A stretch of DNA of 30,000 bases. It comes from Neocallimastix lanati (nom. inval.) (Eukaryota > Neocallimastigomycota > Neocallimastigomycetes > Neocallimastigales > Neocallimastigaceae). The notes beneath the pieces were generated by a model that worked only from the letters and a program-made list of their open reading frames with translations, was not told where the DNA came from and did not search any database. Every line of letters begins with the position of its first letter. Position 1 is the stretch's first letter. Positions 10,491 through 22,542 of this stretch are shown piece after piece. The stretch spans positions 77,501 through 107,500 of the forward strand of contig JACVTC010000127.1 of assembly GCA_016946835.1 (NCBI GenBank), written 5' to 3'. Position numbers and translations under genes: made by a program.

Positions 10491-11510
10491 TATAATAGTG
10501 AACCTAAAAGTGATTTGTATTTTCCAACATCTACAGGTTTAGCATTTTTTCTTTCTTCATTTGAAATTTTTCTACATGGATATTTTATTATTTTAGTTTT
10601 ATTCATATTATAATTATTAATAATTTTATTTATATAATCTTCTTGATTTATTTTATAACCATCTTTAGTTTTATAAATATTTATTCCAATTAATTTTTCT
10701 GGCATCAGATTCTTTTGAAATTGTATATTTATTTTTTAATTTCTTAATTATATTTTTGATTTCATAATCTTCACCAGTTATTAAAATGTCATCAACGTAT
10801 AATGTTAATAACCCTATTAATTTATTTCCTTTATTATATTTTCCAAATAAGCATTTATCTGATTTATATTGTTTAAAGCCGATTGACTTTAAATAATTAG
10901 TGATTTCTTCATTCCACAATACGTCCAGCTTGTTTTAAACCATATAGTGTTTTTTTCAACAACCATACTTTATTTTTATTATAATTTTTATCTCCTTTTG
11001 GAATTTTAACATAAATTGTTTCATTAAGGTCAGCATTTAAATATGCCGCTTTTATGTCTAATTGTTTTAAATTCCATTTATTTATTGAAGCTATTGCGAT
11101 GGTAATTCTTAAACTATCAGATTGTGCTGTAGGTGAATATGTTGAAATAAAATCTTTACCTTCCTTTTGCTGAAAACCTTTTGCTACTAATCTAGCTTTT
11201 TTAGTATTATCATTTTTTATTACTAAAACCCATCTTGTATCTATAATATTTCCATTTTTTGGTATATCATTAATATTGACTACCATCATTACATTTTTAT
11301 CATACATATTTTTAATTTCATTTTTTATAGCTATGTTCCATTCTTTTGAATCTTTTGAGATCATAGCTTCTTTATATGTACTTGAACATTGTGTCAAAAT
11401 ATTGAAAATTTTATGTTTTTTATTAATGTTTTTATTTTTGGATAATATTTCTTTTTTTATATTTAATGTTAGGGTGTCTGATTCATCGCCTGAGTCTTCA
11501 TCATCTTGAA
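10491..11510 (-). pseudogene. copia reverse transcriptase (element 2)
   Basis: The longest open piece (10909-11397) runs from YKEAMISKDSKEWNIAIKNE through DTRWVLVIKNDNTKKARLVA, KGFQQKEGKDFISTYSPTAQ and LDIKAAYLNADL to WLLKKTLYGLKQAGR. The catalytic Asp of LDIKAAYL is at 11056-11058. A frameshift near 10910 leads into WNEEITNYLKS...LYVDDILITGED, with YVDD at 10788-10799. Another shift near 10700 leads to LIGINIYKTKDGYKINQEDY. The catalytic Asp residues remain, so inactivation here is by frameshift rather than active-site loss. Confidence 0.85.
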
Positions 11511-11569
11511 TTCTTCTTTTTTTATTAATATCGCTATCTGAAAAATTGTTAATATTTTTTATATTATTG

Positions 11570-12030
<461 letters not shown>

Positions 12031-12059
12031 TATTAGAATTTGTCGATTGTATATTTGCA

Positions 12060-13030
12060 CTTTCCCCTTCAATAGATAAATTTGAGTAAATGAATAAAGA
12101 ATCAATAGTTTTCGATGAGAAAAAGGAAGTGATAATAGTACCAAGGAATATCTTCCATGAAATAAACATCTCTAGCAGTAATGATAGAGTTTGTAGAAAT
12201 ATCTAAAATTCGGTACCCAGAAGAATTTTCAGGATAACCAAGAAAAATACCTTGTTTCGAATTATTTTCAAATTTATTTGTTTTATGGTTATTAAAGAAA
12301 AATGCTTTACAACCCAACCGAATACTTTAAAATGAGAAATATCAACAGGTTTTATTAAAGAATAGTTCATTAGGAATTTTAAAATTAATACTAGAATGAG
12401 GATTTGAATTATATAAGAAGGCAGCACATTGAACTGCAGAATCCCAAAAATAAAGAAGGTAATTTAGCAGAATTTAAAAGTGTTTTAGCACAATTATTTA
12501 TTGTTTGATTTAACCGTTTCAGCACGACCATTTTGTTGAGGATATCCAGGAATAGAGTGAATAAATTTAATTCCGTGATTATTTAAAAAAAAACGAAGTA
12601 ACATTTTTATTTATGTATTCAGTTCCATTATCAGATTTAAAAGTTTTAATTGGAATATTATATAGGTTCGAAGTTAAATTTATAAAATTCAACAAATTTA
12701 TCATAGACATCTGATTTATTTTTTAAAAGATAAATCCAACATTTGCGAGAAAAATCATCTAGAAGAGTTAGGTAGTAGTTATATCCTTGAAATGAAGTTT
12801 CTAGTTTACCCACAACATCAGTGTGAACCAATTCTAAAGGTTCAGTTGTGAAAGAATCAGAAGCAGAAAAAGGTTTTTCTCCTCAATTTACTGATTTTAC
12901 ATTTAGGACATTCTTTTTTATTGTGAAGAGAAGTATGCTTAATAATAAATTCTTATAATATTGTTATAATTATTGAAATGTCCTAACCTTGAATGCCAAA
13001 GTGAATAATCTACATTGTGAATATTAAATT
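12060..13030 (-). pseudogene. copia GAG-pre-integrase and integrase (element 2)
   Basis: VDYSLWHSRLGHFNNYN (about 12990) is the pre-integrase segment. Downstream pieces in several frames give CPKCKISKLRRK, ELVHTDVVGKLETSFQGYNY with the first catalytic Asp, DDFSRKCWIYLLKNKSDVYD, FKSDNGTEYINKN with the second Asp, and GYPQQNGRAE with the Glu (about 12515-12545). The C-terminal part includes ISHFKVFG, CKAFFFNNHKTNKFE and GIFLGYPENSSGYRILD, typical of copia integrase ends. At least four frameshifts, several at A or T runs of 6-10. Confidence 0.85.
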
Positions 13031-13510
13031 TTGAATAATTGTCATAATTATTACTTTGAATATCAGCATTAATATTATTATTAATATTATTAATATTTGA
13101 AATAGTATTAAATGTAAATAAATTTTCATTATTTGCATAAATATTGGCGATTATATTATTATCTTTATTAATTATTTGTAATCTATCTTTTTTTTTATTG
13201 ATATTTTCCATAATTATTTTATTGCCAAGACTTAAGATATGATGTGTTGAGATTAGATTGTTTTTAATGTTTGGTGCAAAATGAATATTTGATAATTTGA
13301 ATTTATTATTCTTGAAACTTCCATAATATGTACCAGAACAATTTATTTTATCAGTGGTACCATTTGGATAAATTATTGTTTTATCATTAGAATTTTGAAT
13401 ATTATTTAGTTGGTTTATGTTGTTGGTTAAATTTAATCCTGTACCACTATCTATAATCCATGTTGTATATTTATTATTTGTTTTTAAATTGTTACATTTA
13501 ATATTGTTTT
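13031..13510 (-). pseudogene. copia aspartic protease (element 2)
   Basis: The frame TTWIIDSGTGLNLTNN carries DSGTG, the retropepsin active site. It continues open through SNIHFAPNIKNNLISTHHIL, LGNKIIMENINKKKDRLQ, an Asn-rich stretch and into the pre-integrase motif. The frame upstream (DDYINFTGNISVLTKQ) is offset, so a frameshift lies near 13505. Confidence 0.8.
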
Positions 13511-13639
13511 GTTAATACAGATATATTTCCGGTAAAGTTAATGTAATCATCATTTGTGTCTGATGAATATTCTGAATTATTTTCGTTTATCTTAGAAGAG
13601 TGAAATTTATTTTTGTTGTTAATATTATTTTTTGTTATC

Positions 13640-14623
13640 ATTATATTTATCTGTTGTATTTTTATTTTTATTATTTTTATTGAATGGATTATAATAACAT
13701 TCTTCTATAATATGACCATCTTTTTTACATAGGAGACAGTGTTTGCTTTTTATATTTTTATTGTTTCTATTTCTTGAATTATTAGGTTTATTTTGATTAT
13801 TATTATTTTTGTATATAGTTTGCTTGCTATTATTTGAAATATAATTAATTTTATTATTTTCATTATTATTATTAATTTGAGTGTTTAGATAATTGTTGAT
13901 TCTTTCTTCATGATTTCTCATTTTTTTGCAAATCATCATGAAGTTCATTGAATTTTTTATATTTGTAAGTTAATGTAAAATTAAATCCAATGTTTTTTAA
14001 TTTAGCGCAAGCATAGATGATTTTACTTTCTTCAGTTAGTTTGTTTTTATTTATTTTGACACATTTTATATCATATTGTTCAAATAGATTTTTTAGTTCA
14101 TTGAGATATAGAATATAATTGTTATTATTAATTTCTAAAATTTTGATTTTTTGCATTAATAAATTTAATAAGGATTCTCCTGATTTGTAGAATTGTTTTT
14201 TTAAGTCTATCAATCATTTGATATGCAGTCCTACAACCTTTTAGATAAGCCTTTGTTTCTAAGTCTAAGCTACCAGATATTATTGATTGATCTGCGTTAT
14301 CATATTTTATTTGTTTTCTAGTCATGTCATCATACACAAATTCTTTTTCAATATATTCGTCGTAATCTTGTGCAATTAGATGACGTTTTAATTCAATAAA
14401 CCAATCTTCAAAATTTGAGGTATTTAATTTAAAATCTTTGTAATTAAATACGGATTTAATTAATAAATCTTCATAGACATAATTTTGAAATAAAAATTTC
14501 ATTTTGAGGAACATTATCCTCATCTTTATTAATGTTTTCATTTTTATTCATAGTAGGGATTGATGAAGAGGAAGTGGAACTAACTTCGTAGATTTCTGTT
14601 TCTTGAGTTCTTTTTCTTCCCAT
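13640..14623 (-). pseudogene. copia Gag with CCHC zinc knuckle (element 2)
   Basis: Start ATG at 14621-14623, reading MGRKRTQETEIYEVSSTSSS. A shift near 14490 leads into NYVYEDLLIKSVFNYKDFKL, then TSNFEDWFIELKRHLIAQDY, Gag-like for copia (a W after the first helix, then an RHLIAQDY helix). A further shift in the A7 run near 14193 leads to YKSGESLLNLL and KTLTYKYKKF-like segments. The nucleocapsid knuckle CLLCKKDGHIIEEC fits CX2CX4HX4C at 13697-13738 after an Asn-rich basic region. About 330 codons in total, broken in at least three places. Confidence 0.8.
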
Positions 14624-14794
14624 GATTTTAAACATCAAATTTTTAATAAAATTTTATTTATTTACTTTTATATTTAATTATTTAATAAATTAATTATATA
14701 TTTATTTATTTATTTTATAAAATAAATTTAAATTTGAATATAGTAATTTTTTAAAAATATATAATATTATTATAAATATATTTATGGTCTCTTT

Positions 14795-14811
14795 CATGAG
14801 ACTCTTAATCT
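14795..14811 (-). promoter_or_regulatory. primer-binding site, complementary to tRNA-Lys(CUU) anticodon arm
   Basis: On the sense strand, AGATTAAGAGTCTCATG directly follows the 5' LTR. Its complement CATGAGACTCTTAATCT equals positions about 25-41 of tRNA-Lys(CUU) as I recall the human sequence: anticodon CUU, loop CUCUUAA, both stem strands. A primer ending at nucleotide 39-41 would be a 5' half-tRNA, as known for Drosophila copia with initiator tRNA-Met. Element 1 keeps the same first 14 bases. Confidence 0.65.
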
Positions 14812-14984
14812 GTCAATGAGTGAAGCTCAGATTAATTATTTTATATTATATATTTTATTTATTTAATAATATTTTATTAATAAAGAAGAAATCATTTTCT
14901 GAATAATAATTATTACATGTATTTTATATTAATTTTATTTTATAATAAAGCATAATGTATAATTTTATTTACTATATTTTAACA
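14812..14984 (-). repeat. putative 5' LTR of element 2
   Basis: It is placed between the primer site and TGTTAAAATATAG (sense start at 14984), which resembles the TGTTAGAATATA start of element 1. It is short (173 bp). The terminal TCTGAGCTTCACTCATTGAC just before the primer site was not found again on the 3' side of the element, so the LTR pair could not be confirmed. Confidence 0.4.
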
Positions 14985-15215
14985 TATATATATAATTAGT
15001 ATTTAGGTCCATTAAAAATAAATTTTTATTTATTTATTTATATATTTATTTAATAATTTTCTATTTGGCGAAATACAACTTGGAGAAATGCTCAACTCCC
15101 GTTTTATAAGAATAATTTAATATTTGTTTTTTTAGGAAGACTTTTATTTTATTATATTAGAAGATAAATTTTTATTCATTAATATTTAAAGATTATAATT
15201 ATTTAATAATACTTT
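14985..15215. other. AT-rich DNA flanking element 2, no gene seen
   Basis: It contains a short mixed-composition patch CTATTTGGCGAAATACAACT to CTCAACTCCCGTTTTATAAG (about 15060-15110) that I could not assign. It might belong to an older LTR copy. Confidence 0.4.
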
Positions 15216-15580
15216 ATGTTATATTATATCATAGTTATTTTATTTAATAGTTAATATGTTATATTATATCATAGTTATTTTATTTAATAGTTAATATGTT
15301 ATATTATATCATAGTTATTTTATTTAATAGTTAATATGTTATATTATATCATAGTTATTTTATTTAATAGTTAATATGTTATATTATATCATAGTTATTT
15401 TATTTAATAGTTAATATGTTATATTATATCATAGTTATTTTATTTAATAGTTAATATGTTATATTATATCATAGTTATTTTATTTAATAGTTAATATGTT
15501 ATATTATATCATAGTTATTTTATTTAATAGTTAATATGTTATATTATATCATAGTTATTTTATTTAATAGTTAATAAGTA
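15216..15580. repeat. 40-bp minisatellite, about nine identical copies
   Basis: The unit begins ATATTATATCATAGTTATTT and ends TATTTAATAGTTAATATGTT. Full units start at 15221, 15261, 15301, 15341, 15381, 15421, 15461 and 15501, with a ninth to about 15575. I see no differences between full units, implying recent expansion or homogenisation. There are no unique spacers, so it is not a CRISPR-like array. Confidence 0.95.
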
Positions 15581-16287
15581 ATTATTGTATTATATATTAA
15601 TTTTATATGTAATAATCTTACAAAAGATTTTAACTATTAGAAAGTTTTAAAACTATTTATATTTTAAATCAAATATAATTTATTATAATTTATAACTAAA
15701 AATTATTTTATTACTATTTTCCTAATTGATGACTTTTAAATAAAATTATATAGAATAATGCTAAACTATTATATAGAATAATACTAAGCTCGTAATAATA
15801 TTTATTATAACTAAAACTATTGATTATTAATTCCAGAATGAGGTGTAAGATTATATAAAGATATTTAGAATAACGGATTGAAAAAGTGCAAAAATCTGAT
15901 ATTAAGTACGTATAAAATTACATGCTTTTATATTTAATTATGGCTTTTTCTAAATACTTATTAATTTATATTTATTTTGTATTTACAATATATTTAATAT
16001 TAATTTAATATTTTATTAAACTTAAGCTAGAATATAACTTTATATTAATAAAGTTAACATATTGAATAATCAATATAGGTACATAAATAAATAAAAATAG
16101 TGATAATCATCATAAATAATTAAATAATAATTAAATTTATAATTATCCTTTTTTTATATATATATATATATAAATTTCATAATATTTATATTTTTTGACA
16201 TTTTATATTTGTTTTCTTTTAAAAAAATTATTCCACTATAATTAAATTATTTATATTTTAAAATAATTTTCAACTGTATTATTATTC
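15581..16287. other. AT-rich intergenic DNA
   Basis: Mostly A/T with two near-copies of ATATAGAATAATGCTAA and ATATAGAATAATACTAA (about 15750-15790). No protein-like frame or RNA gene was recognised. Confidence 0.5.
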
Positions 16288-16475
16288 TTTATTAATTCTT
16301 CTACTTTTTCATAATCCTTACTATCTATAGCAGACACGATATGAATTAATATATTTGTCCATTTTCTTTTTTAATAATTTTATTAATTTATTTTTCTTAG
16401 TATAATTTTGTTTATATTTAATTATATAAACATTTTATATTTGATAAACTCTTTCATTTTTTAATTTTTTTTTTT
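16288..16475 (-). pseudogene. truncated copy of ankyrin-gene promoter and first codons
   Basis: This matches 29106-29300 at about 95% by eye in the same orientation, covering about 110 bp upstream of the ATG and the first codons. The start codon at 16360-16362 gives MDKYINS, as in the 29-kb gene, but one extra base (CGATATG versus CGAATG on the + strand) shifts the frame to a stop after 13 codons. Further on, a related sequence (EELIKNNNTVENYF) departs from the 29-kb copy. No ankyrin repeats follow. Upstream on the gene strand it runs into the 7-bp array. Confidence 0.85.
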
Positions 16476-16477
16476 TT

Positions 16478-17695
16478 TTTATTATTTATTATTTATTATT
16501 TATTATTTATTATTTTATTATTTATTATTCAATTATTTATTATTTATTATTTATTATTTATTATTTATTATTTATTTATTATTTATTATTCAATTATTTA
16601 TTATTTATTATTTATTTATTATTTATTATTCAATTATTTATTATTTATTATTTATTATTTATTATTTATTATTTATTTATTATTCAATTATTTATTATTT
16701 ATTATTTATTTATTATTCAATTATTTATTATTTATTATTTATTTATTATTTATTATTTATTATTTATTATTTATTTAATTATTTATTATTTATTATTTAT
16801 TATTTATTATTTATTATTTATTATTCAATTATTTATTATTTATTATTTATTATTTATTATTTATTATTTATTATTTATTATTTATTATTTATTATTTATT
16901 ATTCAATTATTTATTATTTATTATTTATTATTTATTATTTATTATTTATTTATTATTTATTATTTATTATTTATTATTTATTATTTATTATTTATTATTT
17001 ATTATTTATTATTTATTATTTATTATTCAATTATTTATTATTTATTATTTATTATTTATTATTCAATTATTTATTATTTATTATTCAATTATTTATTATT
17101 TATTATTTATTATTTATTATTCAATTATTTATTATTTATTATTTATTATTTATTATTTATTATTTATTATTTATTATTTATTATTTATTATTTATTTATT
17201 ATTTATTATTTATTATTTATTATTTATTATTCAATTATTTATTATTTATTATTCAATTATTTATTATTTATTATTTATTATTTATTTATTATTCAATTAT
17301 TTATTATTTATTATTTATTATTTATTATTCAATTATTTATTATTTATTATTTATTTATTATTTATTATTTATTATTTATTATTCAATTATTTATTATTTA
17401 TTATTTATTATTTATTATTTATTATTATTATTTATTATTCAATTATTTATTATTTATTATTTATTTATTATATATTATTTATTATTTATTATTTATTATT
17501 TATTATTCAATTATTTATTATTTATTATTTATTTATTATTTATTATTTATTATTTATTATTCAATTATTTATTATTTATTATTTATTATTTATTATTTAT
17601 TATTATTATTTATTATTCAATTATTTATTATTTATTATTCAATTATTTATTATTTATTATTTATTATTTATTATTTATTATTTATTATTATTTAT
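16478..17695. repeat. 1.2-kb TATTATT heptamer array with CAATT interruptions
   Basis: Tandem TATTATT units (7 bp) are interrupted irregularly by TATTTAT slips and by the motif TATTATTCAATTATT about twenty times. The interruption recurs in reverse complement at 2930-3360. No coding potential. Confidence 0.95.
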
Positions 17696-18026
17696 TTGTT
17701 TAATATATTATTATTCATTAATTTATTATTTAATTAGTATTAACAATATCTTTTTATTAATTTAAAAAAATTTGGAAAAATCAATTAAATTTAACATATT
17801 TAATATATTCATAATATACTTTTATATTATATTAGAGTACAAAGGAATAAATTTATATCAAACAGAATTTCTTTCTTATTATTTCAATCAAAAAAAAAAA
17901 AAAAAAGAAGAAAGAAGGAAACAGAGAAATACTTTAATTTTAATGGCCTTTTTTTTTATATATATAAACTATAAACTTTTATTTATTTATTTAAAAAAAT
18001 AATAGTTTATAATTTAAAATTTTATT
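17696..18026. other. unique AT-rich segment between inverted heptamer arrays
   Basis: Contains a 76-codon open frame from 17772 with hydrophobic and lysine-rich stretches, generated largely by A/T runs. I do not consider it a supported gene. It is enclosed by TATTATT units on one side and AATAATA units on the other. Confidence 0.4.
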
Positions 18027-18236
18027 ATAATAAATAATAAATAATAAATAATAAATAATAAATAATAAAGAACTAATATATTATATAATAAATAATAAAT
18101 AATAAATAATAAATAATAAATAATAAATAATAAATAATAAATAATAAATATAAATAATAAATATAAATAATAAATAATAAATATAAATAATAGAATAATA
18201 AATAATAAATAATAAATAATAAATAATATATAATAA
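18027..18236. repeat. AATAATA heptamer array, inverted relative to 16478-17695
   Basis: Units of AATAATA with slips such as AAATATAAATAAT. This is the reverse complement of the previous array's unit, so the two arrays could pair across a 330-bp spacer. It ends at ACAATTGAATAAAG, again the CAATT interruption motif. Confidence 0.9.
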
Positions 18237-19500
18237 ACAATTGAATAAAGAAGAATTAAAAGAATTATTATTAATAAATAAATAATAATAATAGTAATAG
18301 CAAAAAAAAATATTAACTTACTATTGTAGTAATAATATTCTGATACATTCAAATAATTCAATATATAAAAATAGTTCGTCTATACAAATAAATATAAACT
18401 TTATTTTAAATCAATTGTACAATATAATATATTATAATAAATTAACTGAATGGATTATATATATTATGATATATAATATGTGATGATGTCCTATTTAATA
18501 TTTGAATTTGATAGTGATTAGGTAATATTATGAATACTATTTAATATAATTTATTTTTTCTTTTCTTCCTTCTCTTCTTTTTATTTGTGCAACTAAAAGA
18601 ATAAAATTTATGTATTTTAAATAAACCTTAAAATGCAATATAATCAAATATATTGAATAGTATATTAATTTTATTGTTTCTATTGAATAAAGAAATTTCG
18701 TATTGTGAGCAACATTTACAAATACAAATTTGAAATATTAACATTCCATATCAGAATTCAACAAGCATTTCTTTTATCTTAACAAATACAGATAATAACA
18801 AAAAAAAAATTGAAATATAAATAATAAACATTGGGAATAATATAAATATAATTAATTAAATTATCATTAAACAAAAAAAAAAAAAAACACAATATCATAT
18901 TATATAATGAAATATAAATATCCAATAATTCTACTTCATATTCCATTTATTATTATTATTTTGACAATAATACGATTTGGATTGTTTTTGGATTAGACTA
19001 ATGATTTACTTATGGAATATAATATATAAAATTATATATAAAATATGATTTACTTATGGAATATAATATATAAAATTATATAAAAAAAAATAAAGTTTGT
19101 TTATTTCTTAACACCCACACAGAAAATGTTCATTCCTTATCATAATAAATTATATATTGAAATAAAGAAAATGATTTCTAATAATGCAGGCGTAGATATC
19201 CATATATTAAAATAAATGGGTACAATATATTGTTAATAATGCAATCAACTATATTAACAATCAATTATAAATAAATTTACAAAACTTAATATTGTAATTA
19301 AAATAAAGCTTAAAATTAAATTTAAATGAACTTAACATTATAATTAAATGAATAATTAATTAATTATATTAAAATTTGGAGATGACAAACTCATCAAAGT
19401 TATATTAATAAAATTATTGAATTATAATGAATTAAATTAATTTTTTTACTAATTATTAAAAAAAAAAAAAAGTTTAAATCTATATCTATATATATTTATA
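18237..19500. other. intergenic DNA upstream of the LRR gene
   Basis: Somewhat more mixed than other intergenic stretches, with pyrimidine patches (TTTTCTTTTCTTCCTTCTCT near 18557) and ACACCCACACAGAAAATG near 19111. A 44-bp direct repeat ATGATTTACTTATGGAATAT... occurs at 19001-19044 and 19045-19086. No protein-like frame was seen; it may hold regulatory sequence for the gene at 19826. Confidence 0.45.
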
Positions 19501-19506
19501 TACTTC

Positions 19507-19545
19507 TTTTAAATAAATAAATAAATAGATAAATAGATAAATAGA

Positions 19546-19604
<59 letters not shown>

Positions 19605-19637
19605 ATAGATAAATAGATAAATAAATAAATAAATAGA

Positions 19638-19672
<35 letters not shown>

Positions 19673-19714
19673 ATAGATAAATAGATAAATAAATAATTAA
19701 ATAAATAAATAGAT
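19507..19714. repeat. AAAT/AGAT tetranucleotide array
   Basis: About 50 units of AAAT with scattered AGAT units. It ends roughly 20 bp before the TATA-like element of the LRR gene, so length changes could alter promoter spacing. Confidence 0.95.
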
Positions 19715-19736
19715 CATATTTTAATAAATAAAAAAC

Positions 19737-19746
19737 TATAAATAGG
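19737..19746 (+). promoter_or_regulatory. TATA-like element of the LRR-CBM18 gene
   Basis: TATAAATAGG lies 80 bp before the chosen ATG and is followed by a pyrimidine-rich patch (ACTTCTTTTTCTTTA) suited to transcription initiation. In DNA this A/T-rich a TATA match alone is weak; the trailing GG and the position support it. Confidence 0.5.
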
Positions 19747-19825
19747 TGTATTTTTGAACTTCTTTTTCTTTATTAATTATTTATTTTTTAACAAAAAAAG
19801 AAAAAAAGAAAAAAAAAAAAAAAAA

Positions 19826-21383
19826 ATGAAATTACTTGATTTTACAAAAATATTGATATTTTCTCTTTTCATTGTGAAAATTTTTGCCTCACAATGTGAT
19901 GATATTAAAAAATATGAGGAAGAACTTGATATCTATCCAGAATGTGTTGAAGGAAAAGTTACTTCTCTGTAAATATTTATTATTTTATTAATTTATTTAT
20001 TAATAATTATTTAGATTTAATAAACATATATACAGATATATAATAATTTTAATAAGAGTAAATAATGTAATAATACTCCTTTTTTTTAAATAAATTTTTA
20101 TATTCATTATTAAAAAATATTTTAGCTCAATATATAATTTTAAAGTAGAACAAGACGTCATAAATTTAATTTCTGGTTTTTCTGAACTTAGAGATATGTA
20201 AATGTATAATCTTAATATTATTTACTATGATTAATTTTTTTAAATTTTATGATATTTAATAAATAATTAATTAATTATATTTCAATAATATATATTTTAT
20301 GTAATATTATTATATTAAACCTTATAATTTTATTTATTAATTAGAGGTTTAGGTTATTTTGAAATTAAAGAAAAAAATTTGGATTTTTCACCTTTAAAAA
20401 AGTTAAAGAATTTAAATTCTTTGTATGTAAAAATAAAATTTCATTTAAATTAAATATATTGAAATGTGTAGTATAATTTATAAAATTATTTATATCATTT
20501 AATTTTTAAAGTTATCTTAAATATTAAATATTAATATATATATATTTTTTTTTTATAAAAATCTTTTATAAAATAAATTTTATACTAAAAATATGTATAG
20601 ATATTTAACAGGAAATGAAGTTAATAATAAGGAAACTCTAGATTTTTTATCTCAATTTACTCAAATTGAATATTTGTAACTAAAATATATATATATATTA
20701 ATATTATTATTATTATTAAAATATAATTTATATATTATATGATTTTAAATTTTATTTATTATTATTATTATTAAAATATAATTTATATATTATATGATTT
20801 TAAATTTTATTTATTATTATTATTATTAAAATATAATTTATATATTATATGATTTTAAATTTTATTTATTATTATTATTATTAAAATATAATTTATATAT
20901 TATATGATTTTAAATTTTATTTATTATATATATTGTTTAAATAATGAAATTTCTTGCTTTAAATAATTAAGAGGAGTTGGTGGCATTGAATTTGATAAAA
21001 AATTAGACTACTCCTTTTTAAAAAAATTTGATAAATTAACTGATATGTAACTATAACCAGTTCTATTTTTTAATATATTCATTGTAGCCTTTTTAATTTA
21101 GAAAAAAAAAATTTGATTAAAAATATTAAAAAAAGTATAATTACACGTTAATAATAGTCTTAATAAAATTATTTATATTATTTATGTATATATTTTTTTT
21201 ATTTTTTTTATTTTTTTTACATTTTAATTTTTATCATCTTTGAAAGTCATTGTGAATACAATACTAACTTTTTTGAAATAGCAAAGGACTTAAAAACAGT
21301 CAAAACTATGTAAAAATTATATATTATTTTCTATTTACTATTAAATTTTTATCTATATCTATATATTAATATTTACTATATCA

Positions 21384-21442
<59 letters not shown>

Positions 21443-22496
21443 CATTTAAAATTAAAGTTCTTTATTTAGAAGTTCTATCTCTACTCAAGAAGAAATAAAT
21501 AATTTATCTACTTTTACTGGACTTGAAGCAATGTAACTTTATTTATTTCTATATTCATATTAAATAAAAATATATATAATAATTTTTTTTTTTTTTTTTT
21601 TTTATTTTTATATATATATATATTTATTTTATTTTTAAATTATATATATTTCAATATAAATTATTTTTTTTATTTTTTTTATTTTTAATTTTTAAATATT
21701 TTATTATTATTATTAATATTAATATTATTATTAATATTAATATTATTATTACTATTAATTATTATTGATAAAATTATCATATAAATTATTATTTTTATTA
21801 TTAATATTTTTTTTTAATTTAATATTTTTTTAATATTATATTTTTTTAGAGGAATTACTGGAGCTGGTATAGGGTCAAAAGCAGTAGATGTATCTCCATT
21901 GAACAAACTTAAAAATTTAAGCACAATGTAATTCCTTAAATTTCATAATATAAAATAAAATGAGATAAAAATAATAATAACAATATAGATAATTTTATTT
22001 TCTATTTTAATTTTTTATTATATATTATTATATTAATATAATTATAAAATGACTAATTTTTTTTTTTTTTATTAAAATATATTTTTAATTACATTTATAA
22101 ATATATTTAATTTCATTTATATTTATTAAAATTATATTTATTTTAATAATATCCACTCTTACTATATATTCAATTTTAAAAAGTGAAAGTTATTCTGGAG
22201 TGTCAGTTATAAATATATTTAAAAACTCGAAAACCATAAAAAATTTGTAAAAAAATATTTATATGATAATATCTTATAATTTTAAAATATTTTTTATTAT
22301 TATTAATTATTAATATTTGAATTTGTAAAATTTATTTATTAATTTAATATTGCCTATTCAAAGATCTTTAACTGGTAATGCCTCAGTAAATAATGATGTC
22401 TTGAAATTAATTTCTACATATAGTGAACTTCAATCCTTGTAAATTATAATTTTATTTCTATAAATATAAAAGTATTTATTAAATTAATTTTTTTTT

Positions 22497-22542
<46 letters not shown>

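Noticed and set aside
14795-14811. Possible tRNA-Lys gene fragment
   Set aside because: Only the anticodon-arm complement is present, with no D or T arm and no acceptor stem; position after an LTR fits a primer-binding site.
15221-15580. CRISPR-like regular array
   Set aside because: Units are directly adjacent with no unique spacers, and the context is eukaryotic.
17772-18002. 76-codon + strand frame
   Set aside because: Hydrophobic and lysine runs come from A/T tracts; no homologue recognised and no supporting context.
18014-18361. 115-codon hydrophobic frame on the - strand
   Set aside because: Comes from the AATAATA array; low complexity throughout.
19754-19825. Upstream in-frame ATG as start of the LRR gene
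   Set aside because: It would add a Phe-rich and lysine-rich leader before a good signal peptide; the ATG at 19826 directly begins the signal peptide and has A at -3.
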